Shown: positions 8,618-17,540 of the stretch, one piece after another
Layout of the letters: each line of letters opens with the position of its first letter
How positions within the stretch are numbered: position 1 is the first letter of the stretch
Origin: Legionella_C sp048541585
GTDB taxonomy: Bacteria; Pseudomonadota; Gammaproteobacteria; Legionellales; Legionellaceae
Assembly: GCF_048541585.1 (NCBI RefSeq)
Contig: NZ_CP183303.1
Location: 62,001 to 126,000, forward strand
DNA length: 64,000 nt
Direction: 5' to 3'
Position numbers and translations under genes: made by a program
The notes under the pieces: generated by a model
Databases searched by the model: none
The model's input: the letters and a program-made list of their open reading frames with translations, nothing else
Told to the model about the DNA's origin: nothing

Positions 8618-10083
8618 AATGATATTCCTAAATGTTGCCAATAAGCGTTAACAGTTTGTAAAACATCATCATCCATTGTGATTGGTATGCCCCACTCACG
8701 TTGCGTCTCACCTGGCCACTTACTTGTTGCATCTAATCCCATTTTAGAGCCTAGTCCTGAAACAGGAGAAGCAAAATCGAGATAATCAATAGGCGTATTG
8801 TCAATTAACACCGTATCGCGTAATGGATCCATACGTGTAGTCATTGCCCAAATAACATCTTGCCAATTGCGGGCATTAATGTCGTCGTCACAAACAATGA
8901 CGAATTTTGTATACATAAACTGTCTTAAGAAAGACCAAACAGCCATCATGATTCGTTTAGCATGCCCAGGATATTGTTTTTTCATCGTAACAACCGCTAA
9001 GCGGTAGGAACATCCTTCAGGAGGTAAGTAAAAATCAACGATTTCTGGAAATTGCTTTTGCAGAAGTGGGATAAAAACTTCATTTAAAGCAACACCTAAA
9101 ATAGCAGGTTCATCTGGTGGGCGCCCTGTATAGGTACTATGATAAATAGGGGCATCACGATGTGTAATACGTTCAACAGTAAATACAGGAAAAGACTGTA
9201 CTTCATTATAATAGCCAGTATGATCACCATAAGGGCCTTCAGGTGCTTCAACTCCAGGCTCAAGGTAGCCTTCTAACACTATTTCTGCCGTGGCAGGCAC
9301 ATGGAGATCATTGCCTATACAGCGTGTTAACTGTGTACGTTGACCACGTAAGAGACCAGCAAACGCATACTCAGATAAGGTATCTGGGACTGGAGTTACC
9401 GCCGCAAGAATAGTAGCGGGATCAGCGCCTAAAGTAACCGCAATAGGAAAGCGTTCACCGGGATAAGCTTTTTGCCAGGATTGATAATCCAGCGCGCCGC
9501 CACGGTGCGAAAGCCAGCGCATAATTAGCTTATTTTTACTTAATACTTGTTGGCGATAAATCCCCATATTCTCACGTGTCTTATCAGGCCCTCTGGTCGT
9601 GACTAAACCCCAGGTGATTAAAGGGGCTGCATCTTTTGGCCAACAGGTTTGAATAGGTAGGCGAGATAAATCTACTTCATCTTTTTCCCACACATGGGTT
9701 TGGCAGATTGGACGGTTAACATATTTAGGCGCCATATTTAAAGCTTGTTTTAGCAGTGGTAATTTATTAAAGGCGTCTTTAAAACCTTTGGGAGGCTCAG
9801 GTTCTTTTAAGGCTGCCAGCAATTTACCCACTTCTCGTAGGGCTGTAATATTTTCCTCACCCATGCCTAATGCTACACGCTCCACAGTTCCAAAAAGATT
9901 AGTTAACACTGGCATAGAAGCCTGTTTAGGTTGAGTAAAGAGCAGTGCTGGCCCTTGGGCTTTTAATACTTTATCGCTTACTACGGTCATTTCAAGATAA
10001 GGCGATACGGGGTAATCAATACGCTTTAATAAATTACGGGCTTCAAGTTGGCCAATAAAGTCGCGTAAATCAGAATATTTCAT
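8614..10083 (-). CDS. ubiD: 4-hydroxy-3-polyprenylbenzoate decarboxylase
   Basis: UbiD removes the carboxyl group from 4-hydroxy-3-polyprenylbenzoate in ubiquinone synthesis, using prenylated FMN. The start MKYSDLRDFIGQLE, the central APEGPYGDHTGYYN and the GRPPDEPA stretch are typical, and 489 residues is the normal length. It heads an operon with fre and a small membrane protein. Confidence 0.96.
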   Translation of the reverse strand: MKYSDLRDFIGQLEARNLLKRIDYPVSPYLEMTVVSDKVLKAQGPALLFTQPKQASMPVLTNLFGTVERVALGMGEENITALREVGKLLAALKEPEPPKGFKDAFNKLPLLKQALNMAPKYVNRPICQTHVWEKDEVDLSRLPIQTCWPKDAAPLITWGLVTTRGPDKTRENMGIYRQQVLSKNKLIMRWLSHRGGALDYQSWQKAYPGERFPIAVTLGADPATILAAVTPVPDTLSEYAFAGLLRGQRTQLTRCIGNDLHVPATAEIVLEGYLEPGVEAPEGPYGDHTGYYNEVQSFPVFTVERITHRDAPIYHSTYTGRPPDEPAILGVALNEVFIPLLQKQFPEIVDFYLPPEGCSYRLAVVTMKKQYPGHAKRIMMAVWSFLRQFMYTKFVIVCDDDINARNWQDVIWAMTTRMDPLRDTVLIDNTPIDYLDFASPVSGLGSKMGLDATSKWPGETQREWGIPITMDDDVLQTVNAYWQHLGISL

Positions 10084-10406
10084 ATCATTTTAGGAAAAAT
10101 CATTTAGTTATTGATTATCTCATAGACATACTCCGAAGGAATAGTTTTTACTGTATCTAAATATTAGCTATCTTTCTAAACAATCATAAACTGCTAAGTC
10201 GTTTAGACAAAAAAGTGCTTCAAAATGTTCTTGTACTTCTTGTACACTGCACTTTTTTCAGCCCTTTTTTCTAAAGAATTTAGTTTGCATTTAACAGCTC
10301 GGAAAGAGGACTATTAAACAATGCTCAAAACTTGCCACTAAAATTAAAACTGGTATAGTGCAGCAATATATGATTTAAATTTAAACATGAAGTATTGTAA
10401 GGTTTG
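10084..10406. other. Divergent intergenic region with a hairpin repeat
   Basis: This gap lies between the starts of ubiD and the exporter operon and should carry promoters for both. The only structure I can support is the second copy of the hairpin repeat. No small gene is seen. Confidence 0.5.
10209..10258. repeat. Dispersed hairpin repeat, copy 2
   Basis: A perfect 10-bp stem, AAAAAAGTGC at 10209-10218 with GCACTTTTTT at 10249-10258, encloses TTCAAAATG and an inner 5-bp stem TGTAC/GTACA at 10232-10236 and 10242-10246. Compared with copy 1 the stem core changes from GCAC/GTGC to GTGC/GCAC, two compensated pairs. It lies between divergent genes, so termination is not its obvious job here. 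Confidence 0.75.
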
Positions 10407-12038
10407 ATGCTTTTATTAAACAATAAGTTAATTCGTTTAGTGTTTTATGGGGCCTTAAATGTAATGTTAGGGGCACCTAATCTCTATGCAACTACTAAAC
10501 CTAAAATGGCTAACGAGACTAGCTCGTTCTCTCCTATGGTTCAAGCGCCAAAACAAGAGAGCACCAAAGCGCAGCAACGTCTAGAAACAGCAATTAACAA
10601 TCCTGAATATATGCTTAATAATTGGGTTGAATTACCAACGGCGCCAAATCAAAAAAATAAGAAAGCAAAACATTTAAGTTTAAGAGAAGCTATTTTATTG
10701 GCTCTACGCTATAACCCAAATATCCAAAATGCTGAACTTGATAGAATTATTCAGCGTTATCAGTTGCGCCTTGCCAATAATGAATTTGAACTTCAATATG
10801 CTTTAGAAGGGGTGGCTTCAATTGAAAATAATAATTACAGTGATGTTGGCCATAGTGTCAATAAGTCATTTTTAGCCTCTCCTGAAGTGTCCTTAAAAAC
10901 ACCGTTCGGTACATCATTAAAATTAGGAATAGATAATAATGTTCCAAATTATAATACCTATACCCCGGTACTTAATTTCTCTTTTACACAACCACTGTTA
11001 CGAGGATTTGGTAGAGCGGTTAATGAATCTAGATTATTAGATGCAAGAGATACAGAGTACTTAAACAAAATTGGCTTAAAGCAATCTATCATTGATCAAA
11101 TTACGCAGGTAATTAGTGCTTATCGAAATTTAATTTTAAGTGGTAATAATTTAGAAAATCAGCGCCGTCAGTTAGAAGAAGCACGGCGGACATTTGCCAT
11201 TAACGAGAAGAAAATTACTGCAGGACAATTAGAGCCTACGGGTAATATTCAACAATCTTATCAAATAGAATCATTAAGTTTGATGGTTGAGCAAGCTGAA
11301 AATGATTTTAAAACAGCTGCACAAGATTTATTACAAACTATTGGTCTTGATCCTGAAATGCGTTTAGCTGTGCCAAATGATGTTAATTTAGATAATGTTC
11401 GTGTGCCTAATTTAGGGCAATCCATTGATATGGCACTTGCGCATAACAGTCAATATTTAGCACAAAAGCTACTATTAAAGGCGGACGAAAGAGCTTATAC
11501 CTTAGCTAAAAATGAGCAATTATGGGAGCTCAATTTAAGTGGCGGAATTCAGTCAGGTACAACGACAGATGTAACAGGTTTTAATACAGGTTTGCGTGGT
11601 ATCTATAATGGTCGAAATCTCAATGAATCAGTGCGTTTATCACTGAATATTCCAATTAATGATTTAAACCGACGTAGTCAATTAATTAATGCAAAAGTAA
11701 AATTAGAAAAGGATAAATTAAACTTAATTGCCTTAAAACGCTCTTTAATAACTACTATTACCAATACCATCAATGGTATTCAAAGTCAGGCTAAACAATA
11801 CCGTTTAGCTGAAAAGCAAGTTAAATTAGCTATACAATCCTATGAATTAGAAAAGAAAAAATTACAAGCAGGTATTGCTACGGCACTAGATGTTAATAAT
11901 ACGCAAAATCAACTCATTCAAGCGCAAGCTGGATTAATTAGTGCTAAGATAGCCTATTTAAATCAACTCTCCGCACTACAGCGTTTATTGGGTACCACGT
12001 TAGATGAATGGCAGATTAAGCTTAGGTATGGTCAATGA
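10407..12038 (+). CDS. TolC-family outer membrane efflux protein
   Basis: An outer membrane channel for the exporter encoded just downstream. After an N-terminal signal segment (about residues 1-28) and a linker, the protein shows the two-fold repeated TolC plan of long amphipathic helices and strand pairs; PLLRGFGR near residue 200 and the AGIATALDVNNTQNQL helix near 490 are characteristic. Length is about 543 residues. ATG 10407 follows an AAGG; a TTG three bases before is also in frame. Its stop overlaps the adaptor start (ATGA), so channel, adaptor, ATPase and permease form one unit. Confidence 0.88.
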   Translation: MLLLNNKLIRLVFYGALNVMLGAPNLYATTKPKMANETSSFSPMVQAPKQESTKAQQRLETAINNPEYMLNNWVELPTAPNQKNKKAKHLSLREAILLALRYNPNIQNAELDRIIQRYQLRLANNEFELQYALEGVASIENNNYSDVGHSVNKSFLASPEVSLKTPFGTSLKLGIDNNVPNYNTYTPVLNFSFTQPLLRGFGRAVNESRLLDARDTEYLNKIGLKQSIIDQITQVISAYRNLILSGNNLENQRRQLEEARRTFAINEKKITAGQLEPTGNIQQSYQIESLSLMVEQAENDFKTAAQDLLQTIGLDPEMRLAVPNDVNLDNVRVPNLGQSIDMALAHNSQYLAQKLLLKADERAYTLAKNEQLWELNLSGGIQSGTTTDVTGFNTGLRGIYNGRNLNESVRLSLNIPINDLNRRSQLINAKVKLEKDKLNLIALKRSLITTITNTINGIQSQAKQYRLAEKQVKLAIQSYELEKKKLQAGIATALDVNNTQNQLIQAQAGLISAKIAYLNQLSALQRLLGTTLDEWQIKLRYGQ

Positions 12039-13177
12039 AAATTAGTAAAATTGTCATAATAGTTTTTTTAATAAGTTTATTATTTGGATGCGGTAATTCT
12101 CATGAACCGACATCTATTAAACAGCAAACTTATGTTGTTAAAGCAGAACCTATTCATAAAACTTTGTATTTTACAGGCACAATTCAGCCACTTCATGAAA
12201 ATGCAATCACTTGCCCTATGGATGCTGTCATTGAGAAAATGAATTATAACTATGGACAAGTAGTTAAAAAAAATGAAGTAGTCATTACTTTGAATTCTAC
12301 TGAACTGCAAAAACAATATAATGAAATTTTAACTGATTATTTAAAAGCTAAAGATAATTTTACCGTTGCTAAAGCTAAATTTACTGGCACAGATGAGTTA
12401 TGGAAAGCAGGCTTAATTGCTAAAAATAACTATTTAAGTGAAAAATCAAGCTTAGATACTGCTCGCGTAGCGCTTATGCAGTCAACACGAAAATTGACTG
12501 AAATGCTCGAAAAAATTGATGACACCGACGCAAAAAACTTATCAGCCTTAAGCATTGCTGAATTTAATAAAGTTAAACAAGCCTTAGCCAAAGATCATAA
12601 CCTCATTCATTTAAAAGCTTCCGCTCAAGGTATATTGCTTGCTCCACCTAAATCAGGAGAGGAAAAATCAGGTCAACTAAAAGTAGGTTCAGCTGTTAAA
12701 GCGGGGCAAGTGATTGCCTTAATTGGAGATTTAAGCGGGATTAGTGTTGAAATTGATGTTCCCGAAATTGATATCGATAAAATTAAACCAGGCATGAAGG
12801 CTAAAATAACCGGTGTGGCTTTAGGTAAAGAAATTCTTGAAGGAAAATTAGTCGCTATTAATGCACAAGCATCAAGCACTAGCAACAATGGTTTACCTTC
12901 ATTTAATGCCACAGTTGCAGTCACAAGCTTAACACCCAAGCAGCAAGCGTTAGTTAAAGTTGGTATGAGTGCGGCCATTGCCTTGTCACTGGAAGAACAA
13001 GAACAATTAGTTATTCCTATTGCAGCGGTAAAACAAGAGAAAGGAGCTAGTGTTGTACGGGTGTTAGCAAATGGGAAAATTTCAACGCGGCAAGTGGCAA
13101 CAGGTTCTGCTCTTACAGATAAAGTAATTGTAGATTCAGGCTTAAAAATTGGTGAAACGGTAGTTTACGATGGTTAA
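12035..13177 (+). CDS. Periplasmic adaptor lipoprotein (MacA/HlyD family)
   Basis: The membrane fusion protein that would link the MacB-like permease to the TolC-like channel. A lipoprotein signal ends in LLFGC with Cys19 as the lipidated residue. A split biotinyl-lipoyl domain (VIEKMNYNYGQVVKKNEVV and GSAVKAGQVIALIGDLS) flanks a coiled-coil hairpin of about residues 85-190, followed by beta-barrel and membrane-proximal domains. At 380 residues it is normal for MacA. It overlaps both neighbours. Confidence 0.88.
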   Translation: MKISKIVIIVFLISLLFGCGNSHEPTSIKQQTYVVKAEPIHKTLYFTGTIQPLHENAITCPMDAVIEKMNYNYGQVVKKNEVVITLNSTELQKQYNEILTDYLKAKDNFTVAKAKFTGTDELWKAGLIAKNNYLSEKSSLDTARVALMQSTRKLTEMLEKIDDTDAKNLSALSIAEFNKVKQALAKDHNLIHLKASAQGILLAPPKSGEEKSGQLKVGSAVKAGQVIALIGDLSGISVEIDVPEIDIDKIKPGMKAKITGVALGKEILEGKLVAINAQASSTSNNGLPSFNATVAVTSLTPKQQALVKVGMSAAIALSLEEQEQLVIPIAAVKQEKGASVVRVLANGKISTRQVATGSALTDKVIVDSGLKIGETVVYDG

Positions 13178-13859
13178 GTCACTTATCCAAATTAAGGACC
13201 TAATTAAAAATTATTCGCTAGGAGGCGTAACAAGTCAAATATTAAAAAAAATTTCATTGACCGTTGATGCTGGCGAATTATTAGCTATTGTTGGTGCGTC
13301 TGGTTCAGGTAAATCAACCTTAATGAATATTATTGGTTTGCTTGATAAAAGTGACAGTGGTGAATACTTACTTAATCAGCGTAATGTGGCAGCGCTTAAT
13401 CAAGATGAGTTAGCGGCTTTACGTAATCAAAAAATTGGCTTTGTATTTCAGCAATTTAATTTGTTATCTCGGTTTACAGCAAAGCAAAATGTCGCATTAC
13501 CACTTATCTATCGAAATAATATAAATACCACTGATATAGAAAAATACGTTATGCAAGCTTTAGCACGTGTTGGTATGGAGAAATTTGCCCATCATAAACC
13601 TACACAATTATCTGGTGGCCAGCAGCAACGTGTTGCTATTGCACGTGCCTTAGTTGGGGAGCCGCAAGTTATTCTCGCAGATGAACCTACAGGCGCTCTT
13701 GATTCGAAAACGGGTACAGAAGTTTTAAATTTATTCCTAGAGTTGCATGCTGAAGGGCGAACCATCATTATGGTCACGCATGATAATCATGTTGCTGCTC
13801 AATGTAGTCGCCGTATTACGCTTGTCGATGGGCAAATTGCCGCTGAGAGTAAATCATGA
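13170..13859 (+). CDS. ABC transporter ATPase (MacB/LolD type)
   Basis: ATP-binding subunit of the tripartite exporter. Walker A is GASGSGKST at about 42-50, the signature is LSGGQQQR, and Walker B is VILADEPTGALD. The 229-residue size and the phrase FVFQQFNLL place it in the MacB/LolD/YbbA class. In E. coli MacB, ATPase and permease are fused; here they are two genes with an 8-base overlap to the adaptor and an ATGA overlap to the permease. Confidence 0.93.
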   Translation: MVKSLIQIKDLIKNYSLGGVTSQILKKISLTVDAGELLAIVGASGSGKSTLMNIIGLLDKSDSGEYLLNQRNVAALNQDELAALRNQKIGFVFQQFNLLSRFTAKQNVALPLIYRNNINTTDIEKYVMQALARVGMEKFAHHKPTQLSGGQQQRVAIARALVGEPQVILADEPTGALDSKTGTEVLNLFLELHAEGRTIIMVTHDNHVAAQCSRRITLVDGQIAAESKS

Positions 13860-15052
13860 ATGTATTAAGTCATTGTCAACAAGCGTTTATTAATTTAAAT
13901 GCAGCCAAACTACGCTCATTTTTAGCTGTATTAGGTATTTTAGTGGGTACCGCTGCGGTTGTTGCTTTAATTAGTTGCGGGCAACTTGCAACCGAAAAAG
14001 CGTTAGCACAATTTAAAGCGCTTGGTACGGATTTACTGGCCGTGTCTTTATTTCAACAGGAACAAAAGCAAGCTTCTCAAAGCGGTGGTAATGAAATTTC
14101 TTTAACTCTATGGCGTCAAACGCCTAATCAAATTGCAGCGATTAAAGAGATAGCGCCTTATTCTACAGCCTATCAAACGATAAGCTTTCAAGGTTTTCCG
14201 TTAAGAGGCGCCATTGTTGGCGCTGATGATGCTCTGGCAAGAATTATTCATATTAATTTGGCACAAGGGCATTTTGTTTCTTTTGTAGAATCTTTTGAGC
14301 ACTATTGCGTCATTGGTAATGGGCTAGCTGAACAGATAAAGAAAATTACGCTAGATAATCCTATGGGTAAACAGTTACGTATTGGGCAAGCTATGTACAC
14401 TATTATTGGTGTCGCTAAGCCTTGGCAAGAAAGTGGTTTTTTTAATGAAGATATTAACCAGGCCGTAATTGTCCCTATTTCGGGTATTTCTTTAATTAGT
14501 AAGGATAATAAAATCAATAATGCGATTATGCTGTTAAAGCCTAATAGTGCCATCGATGAGGTAATTGCAGAACTTAAACATTACATGGCAACTTACGCAC
14601 CAAAACTAAGTGTATTTCCACGTAGTGCTAAACAAATTATTGCTAGTATGGAGAGCCAAGGACGTATCTTTACCTTATTGTTAGCCGTTATTGGTGGTAT
14701 CTCCTTATTAGTTGGCGGTATTGGCGTGATGAATGTAATGTTAGTTTCCGTAAGTGAACGTAAAAAAGAAATTGGTATTCGAAAAGCTGTTGGCGCTCGT
14801 AATCAAGAAATTCAAATGCTCTTTCTTGTCGAGTCGATTATTTTATCCTTGTTAGGTGGTGTTTTAGGTGTCATTTTGGGATTACTTTTTACAGCCGGAG
14901 TCGCTTATTTTAGTGGTTGGGCTTTTATGGTTTATCTACTACCACCTGTTGCAGGCTTTGCTGTGTCGGTTGCTACAGGCGTTTTCTTTGGTTTTTACCC
15001 AGCAAAACGAGCCGCTAAAATGGAGCCTATTGTCTCGCTTCGTAGTGACTAA
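13856..15052 (+). CDS. ABC transporter permease (MacB/FtsX type)
   Basis: Membrane subunit of the exporter. One N-terminal helix (about 18-42), a large periplasmic MacB-type core domain (about 45-270) and three C-terminal helices follow the MacB layout. The cytoplasmic loop after the second helix reads SERKKEIGIRKAVGAR, the hallmark of FtsX-like permeases. Such systems export peptides, macrolides or lipopeptides by mechanotransmission; the substrate here is unknown. Confidence 0.93.
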   Translation: MNVLSHCQQAFINLNAAKLRSFLAVLGILVGTAAVVALISCGQLATEKALAQFKALGTDLLAVSLFQQEQKQASQSGGNEISLTLWRQTPNQIAAIKEIAPYSTAYQTISFQGFPLRGAIVGADDALARIIHINLAQGHFVSFVESFEHYCVIGNGLAEQIKKITLDNPMGKQLRIGQAMYTIIGVAKPWQESGFFNEDINQAVIVPISGISLISKDNKINNAIMLLKPNSAIDEVIAELKHYMATYAPKLSVFPRSAKQIIASMESQGRIFTLLLAVIGGISLLVGGIGVMNVMLVSVSERKKEIGIRKAVGARNQEIQMLFLVESIILSLLGGVLGVILGLLFTAGVAYFSGWAFMVYLLPPVAGFAVSVATGVFFGFYPAKRAAKMEPIVSLRSD

Positions 15053-15162
15053 ATTAGCTAATAAAATCAACTTGCAACAATTTATGTTTAGCCTATTCTT
15101 AATAATGCAGCTTTGCCCATGACAGAATCGAAAATCTGCTAAAGACTCTTTTATTAGATTTA

Positions 15163-15176
15163 ACCTCACATGAGGT
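15163..15176. promoter_or_regulatory. Short palindrome upstream of lipoprotein gene
   Basis: ACCTCA-CA-TGAGGT is a perfect 6-bp inverted repeat, 93 bases before the lipoprotein start. It might be an operator, but no matching site or regulator is known to me. Confidence 0.2.
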
Positions 15177-15268
15177 AGGCAGCGGATAATAAGGATATTT
15201 CATTTGTTTTATATAAGGCAACGCCGTGTTATTGCTATTTTGCTAATAACAACCACAGGGAGTTATTC

Positions 15269-15478
15269 ATGATGAGGCTAGTTACATCTGTAGTATTAGC
15301 TTTAAATATTGCTTTTTTAGTAGGTTGTTCAGCAAGTGTTGGACCTGATAGTTACTTAAATACCAGTAGTAACAATGCAAATAAATCAACAAATGCATAT
15401 CATTCATTTACATCTAATTCAGAGAATTATCGTAGTATTTCTACAAATAGGATGATGGTAGGGGCAACGGTCTTTTAA
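15269..15478 (+). CDS. Small lipoprotein of unknown function
   Basis: A 69-residue protein with a lipoprotein signal: two N-terminal Met residues, a hydrophobic core and FLVGC, giving Cys20 as the lipidated residue. The mature part is Ser/Asn-rich and has no recognisable domain. A GGGAG ribosome site supports the start. It is monocistronic, between the exporter operon and the Hsp20 gene. Confidence 0.65.
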   Translation: MMRLVTSVVLALNIAFLVGCSASVGPDSYLNTSSNNANKSTNAYHSFTSNSENYRSISTNRMMVGATVF

Positions 15479-15598
15479 TTTATATTAACTATTTCTATAA
15501 AAATCATTAAATTAAATTTTCTCAATATTAGGCCTTGAATTTTAAAATTTAGGTATTATTTATTAAGCATACCATTTTTCATTAAGGAGGAATTAGTG

Positions 15599-16042
15599 AT
15601 GAGTAATTTAAAACGTGAATATTTTCCATCATTATACAGAGACTTTAATTCACTATGGGATAATTTTTTACGCGGCCAACAAGACGATTCATCTTTTGTT
15701 ACAACAAGTACTTGGGCACCTTCAGTTGATATTAAAGAAGAAAAAAATCAGTTCGTTGTCATTGCTGATATCCCAGGTGTTAATAAAGAAGATATTCATA
15801 TTTCATTAGAAAATAACTTATTAACCATTCAGGGTGAGCGTCACTTTGATAAAACTGAAGAAAGAAATGGCTACACCCGCGTTGAACGTGCACAAGGACA
15901 ATTCTACCGACGTTTTAGCCTACCCCAAACGGTAGATGATGCTAAGATAAGTGCAAAATATAAACAAGGCGTGCTTGAAGTTATTATCCCTAAGAAAAAA
16001 GCGGCTCTTGAAAAGAAAATTGATATTAAAGTTGAAGAATAA
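15599..16042 (+). CDS. Hsp20-family small heat shock protein
   Basis: A holdase chaperone of the alpha-crystallin type. The alpha-crystallin domain runs from about 40 to 135, containing WAPSVDI, DIPGVNKEDI and the A-x-x-x-x-G-V-L motif (AKYKQGVLEVIIPK). ATG 15599 is 8 bases behind a perfect AAGGAGG; a GTG three bases earlier would be too close. A CTTGAA at 15534-15539 could be the -35 of a sigma-32 promoter, but the expected -10 is poor. Confidence 0.92.
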   Translation: MSNLKREYFPSLYRDFNSLWDNFLRGQQDDSSFVTTSTWAPSVDIKEEKNQFVVIADIPGVNKEDIHISLENNLLTIQGERHFDKTEERNGYTRVERAQGQFYRRFSLPQTVDDAKISAKYKQGVLEVIIPKKKAALEKKIDIKVEE

Positions 16043-16055
16043 TAGTTAATCTAAA

Positions 16056-16088
16056 TTAAGCGCTACTTAAAATCTAAGCAGCGCTTAA
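16056..16088. terminator. Bidirectional hairpin between convergent genes
   Basis: TTAAGCGCT at 16056-16064 pairs perfectly with AGCGCTTAA at 16080-16088 around a 15-base loop. It lies between the ends of the convergent Hsp20 gene and the CAIM-ended gene. Without a strong T-run it is only a likely terminator. Confidence 0.5.
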
Positions 16089-16097
16089 TAAAGTTAT

Positions 16098-16610
16098 TTA
16101 CATAATTGCACAATTACGGTTACGGGGTGGAACAGGATTTTGTTGTGCAACTGGTTGGTATACAGGTAGTATACCCTGTTGATTCTGTTGAGCTCTTTGA
16201 GCTACTCGTTGCCCGTAAGTCATAATTTCTGCTGCGCCATAACTTACAGCTAATAAGCCAACGTAAAAAAGCTCTAATATGACATCACTTTGGCACAAAT
16301 CATTAGTAGAATCAGCGGTATCACAAGGAATACCTTTTACTAACATCGTAACAGCTAGAGCTAATTCGCCGCCTGCTATTAAGGCTAATCCTGCATGCTG
16401 AATTCTTTCAGGCACTGCAACATCCGAGCGACAAGCTGCATACATGCTCATACAAAATTGCGAAAATTTCTGGGGAATTTGTACTTTTGGAGTAAGGTTA
16501 GTATCAAGTTTAGATATAGCACCGCCGATTAATTGAAAAAATGCATTAGCTCTCTGAGCACCTGTACCGCCTTCTGTAGGTACATAAGCGTTAAACAAAC
16601 CGAATGGCAT
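16098..16610 (-). CDS. Membrane protein ending in a CaaX-like box (CAIM)
   Basis: No family is recognised. The 170-residue protein has two hydrophobic helices, about 70-92 and 110-132, then a Gln/Pro-rich tail ending NRNCAIM. Cys-aliphatic-aliphatic-Met at the exact C terminus is the motif that eukaryotic farnesyltransferase modifies, and some Legionella effectors exploit it. There is no signal peptide. A GAGG ribosome site precedes the ATG. A secreted host-targeted role is inference; a second gene near 47 kb ends CNIM. Confidence 0.6.
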   Translation of the reverse strand: MPFGLFNAYVPTEGGTGAQRANAFFQLIGGAISKLDTNLTPKVQIPQKFSQFCMSMYAACRSDVAVPERIQHAGLALIAGGELALAVTMLVKGIPCDTADSTNDLCQSDVILELFYVGLLAVSYGAAEIMTYGQRVAQRAQQNQQGILPVYQPVAQQNPVPPRNRNCAIM

Positions 16611-16778
16611 GATTTTTCCTCAAATAAATAGTTTAGACTGCTATTATACATAAAATTGATCTAATAGATCAATATATAATCAAAATGTTATTTTATTTGC
16701 ATAAATATAATTGGTTTGTAATAGTAAGAGAGTTGATCTAAACTCGACCAAACTAGGAATTGTTTACTTATACATACT

Positions 16779-17540
16779 ATGAATTTTTTTAAACCTACAC
16801 GAACAGAAGAACAGCTTAAGCAAGCCTTAAGATTAGGCAATATAAAGCAATGGTGGAAAAGTGTTTGTGATGAATATTCTCCTCTTATAAGCTTTTTAAC
16901 TTACCAAACATCTTTAATCAGTAAGACAATAAGCGAATTAACTATTGAGGTAAAGAATGAGACTTATAGTTATGATTTGGAGCAATTAATATTACTTTAT
17001 TATCAGGTACTAAACTGGCAAATTATGCATAATATCCGGTTTAACTCTTCCTCACGTAACGTTCAAATTGATATTTTAAAAGAGTGGCTAGAAGAAAGAA
17101 TTTATCCACCGACTAATTCCTTAAATACTAGTTTAATAAGATACCAGCACATGGTAGCGCAAGCGTCTAAGGAATTAGATTTAATGCCAGTTAGAGAGCT
17201 GCCAGAGTTAAATGATCAACTATTATATGACTGGTGGAAAATGGAAAGTCATGTCGGATTTTTTAGTTGGCGTACTAAAGCAACTACAGAGTTAGATGAA
17301 CTTGTTTATTGGTATTCTAATAGTGTTATTCTAGATAAATTAGATGCACTGCAAAAAATGATGGCGGCTATTTATGTATGGCTTAATGAACGTCAAAGTC
17401 ATAGTCATCCGCTGCGTGTAACAGCAGTTAAAGAATTACAGAAGGTAATAACTTTAGAAATGATCCGTGAATTAGAAAAAATAAACAACGAAGTTATTTT
17501 AGATAACAATATAACTGATAATACATTAAGACTTAACTAA
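16779..17540 (+). CDS. Hypothetical protein, helical
   Basis: A 253-residue protein without signal peptide or membrane helix that I do not recognise. It is rich in long helices, with many Trp and Tyr residues (KQWWKSV, YDWWKMES). No ribosome site is evident before the ATG. The last codons overlap the end of the convergent FakA-DegV gene by 8 bases. Its lack of bacterial features would fit an effector, but there is no direct evidence. Confidence 0.5.
   Translation: MNFFKPTRTEEQLKQALRLGNIKQWWKSVCDEYSPLISFLTYQTSLISKTISELTIEVKNETYSYDLEQLILLYYQVLNWQIMHNIRFNSSSRNVQIDILKEWLEERIYPPTNSLNTSLIRYQHMVAQASKELDLMPVRELPELNDQLLYDWWKMESHVGFFSWRTKATTELDELVYWYSNSVILDKLDALQKMMAAIYVWLNERQSHSHPLRVTAVKELQKVITLEMIRELEKINNEVILDNNITDNTLRLN

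Noticed and set aside
15534..15563. Sigma-32 promoter before the Hsp20 gene
   Set aside because: CTTGAA is a good -35 but no CCCCAT-like -10 follows at the right spacing, so it was not listed as a feature.
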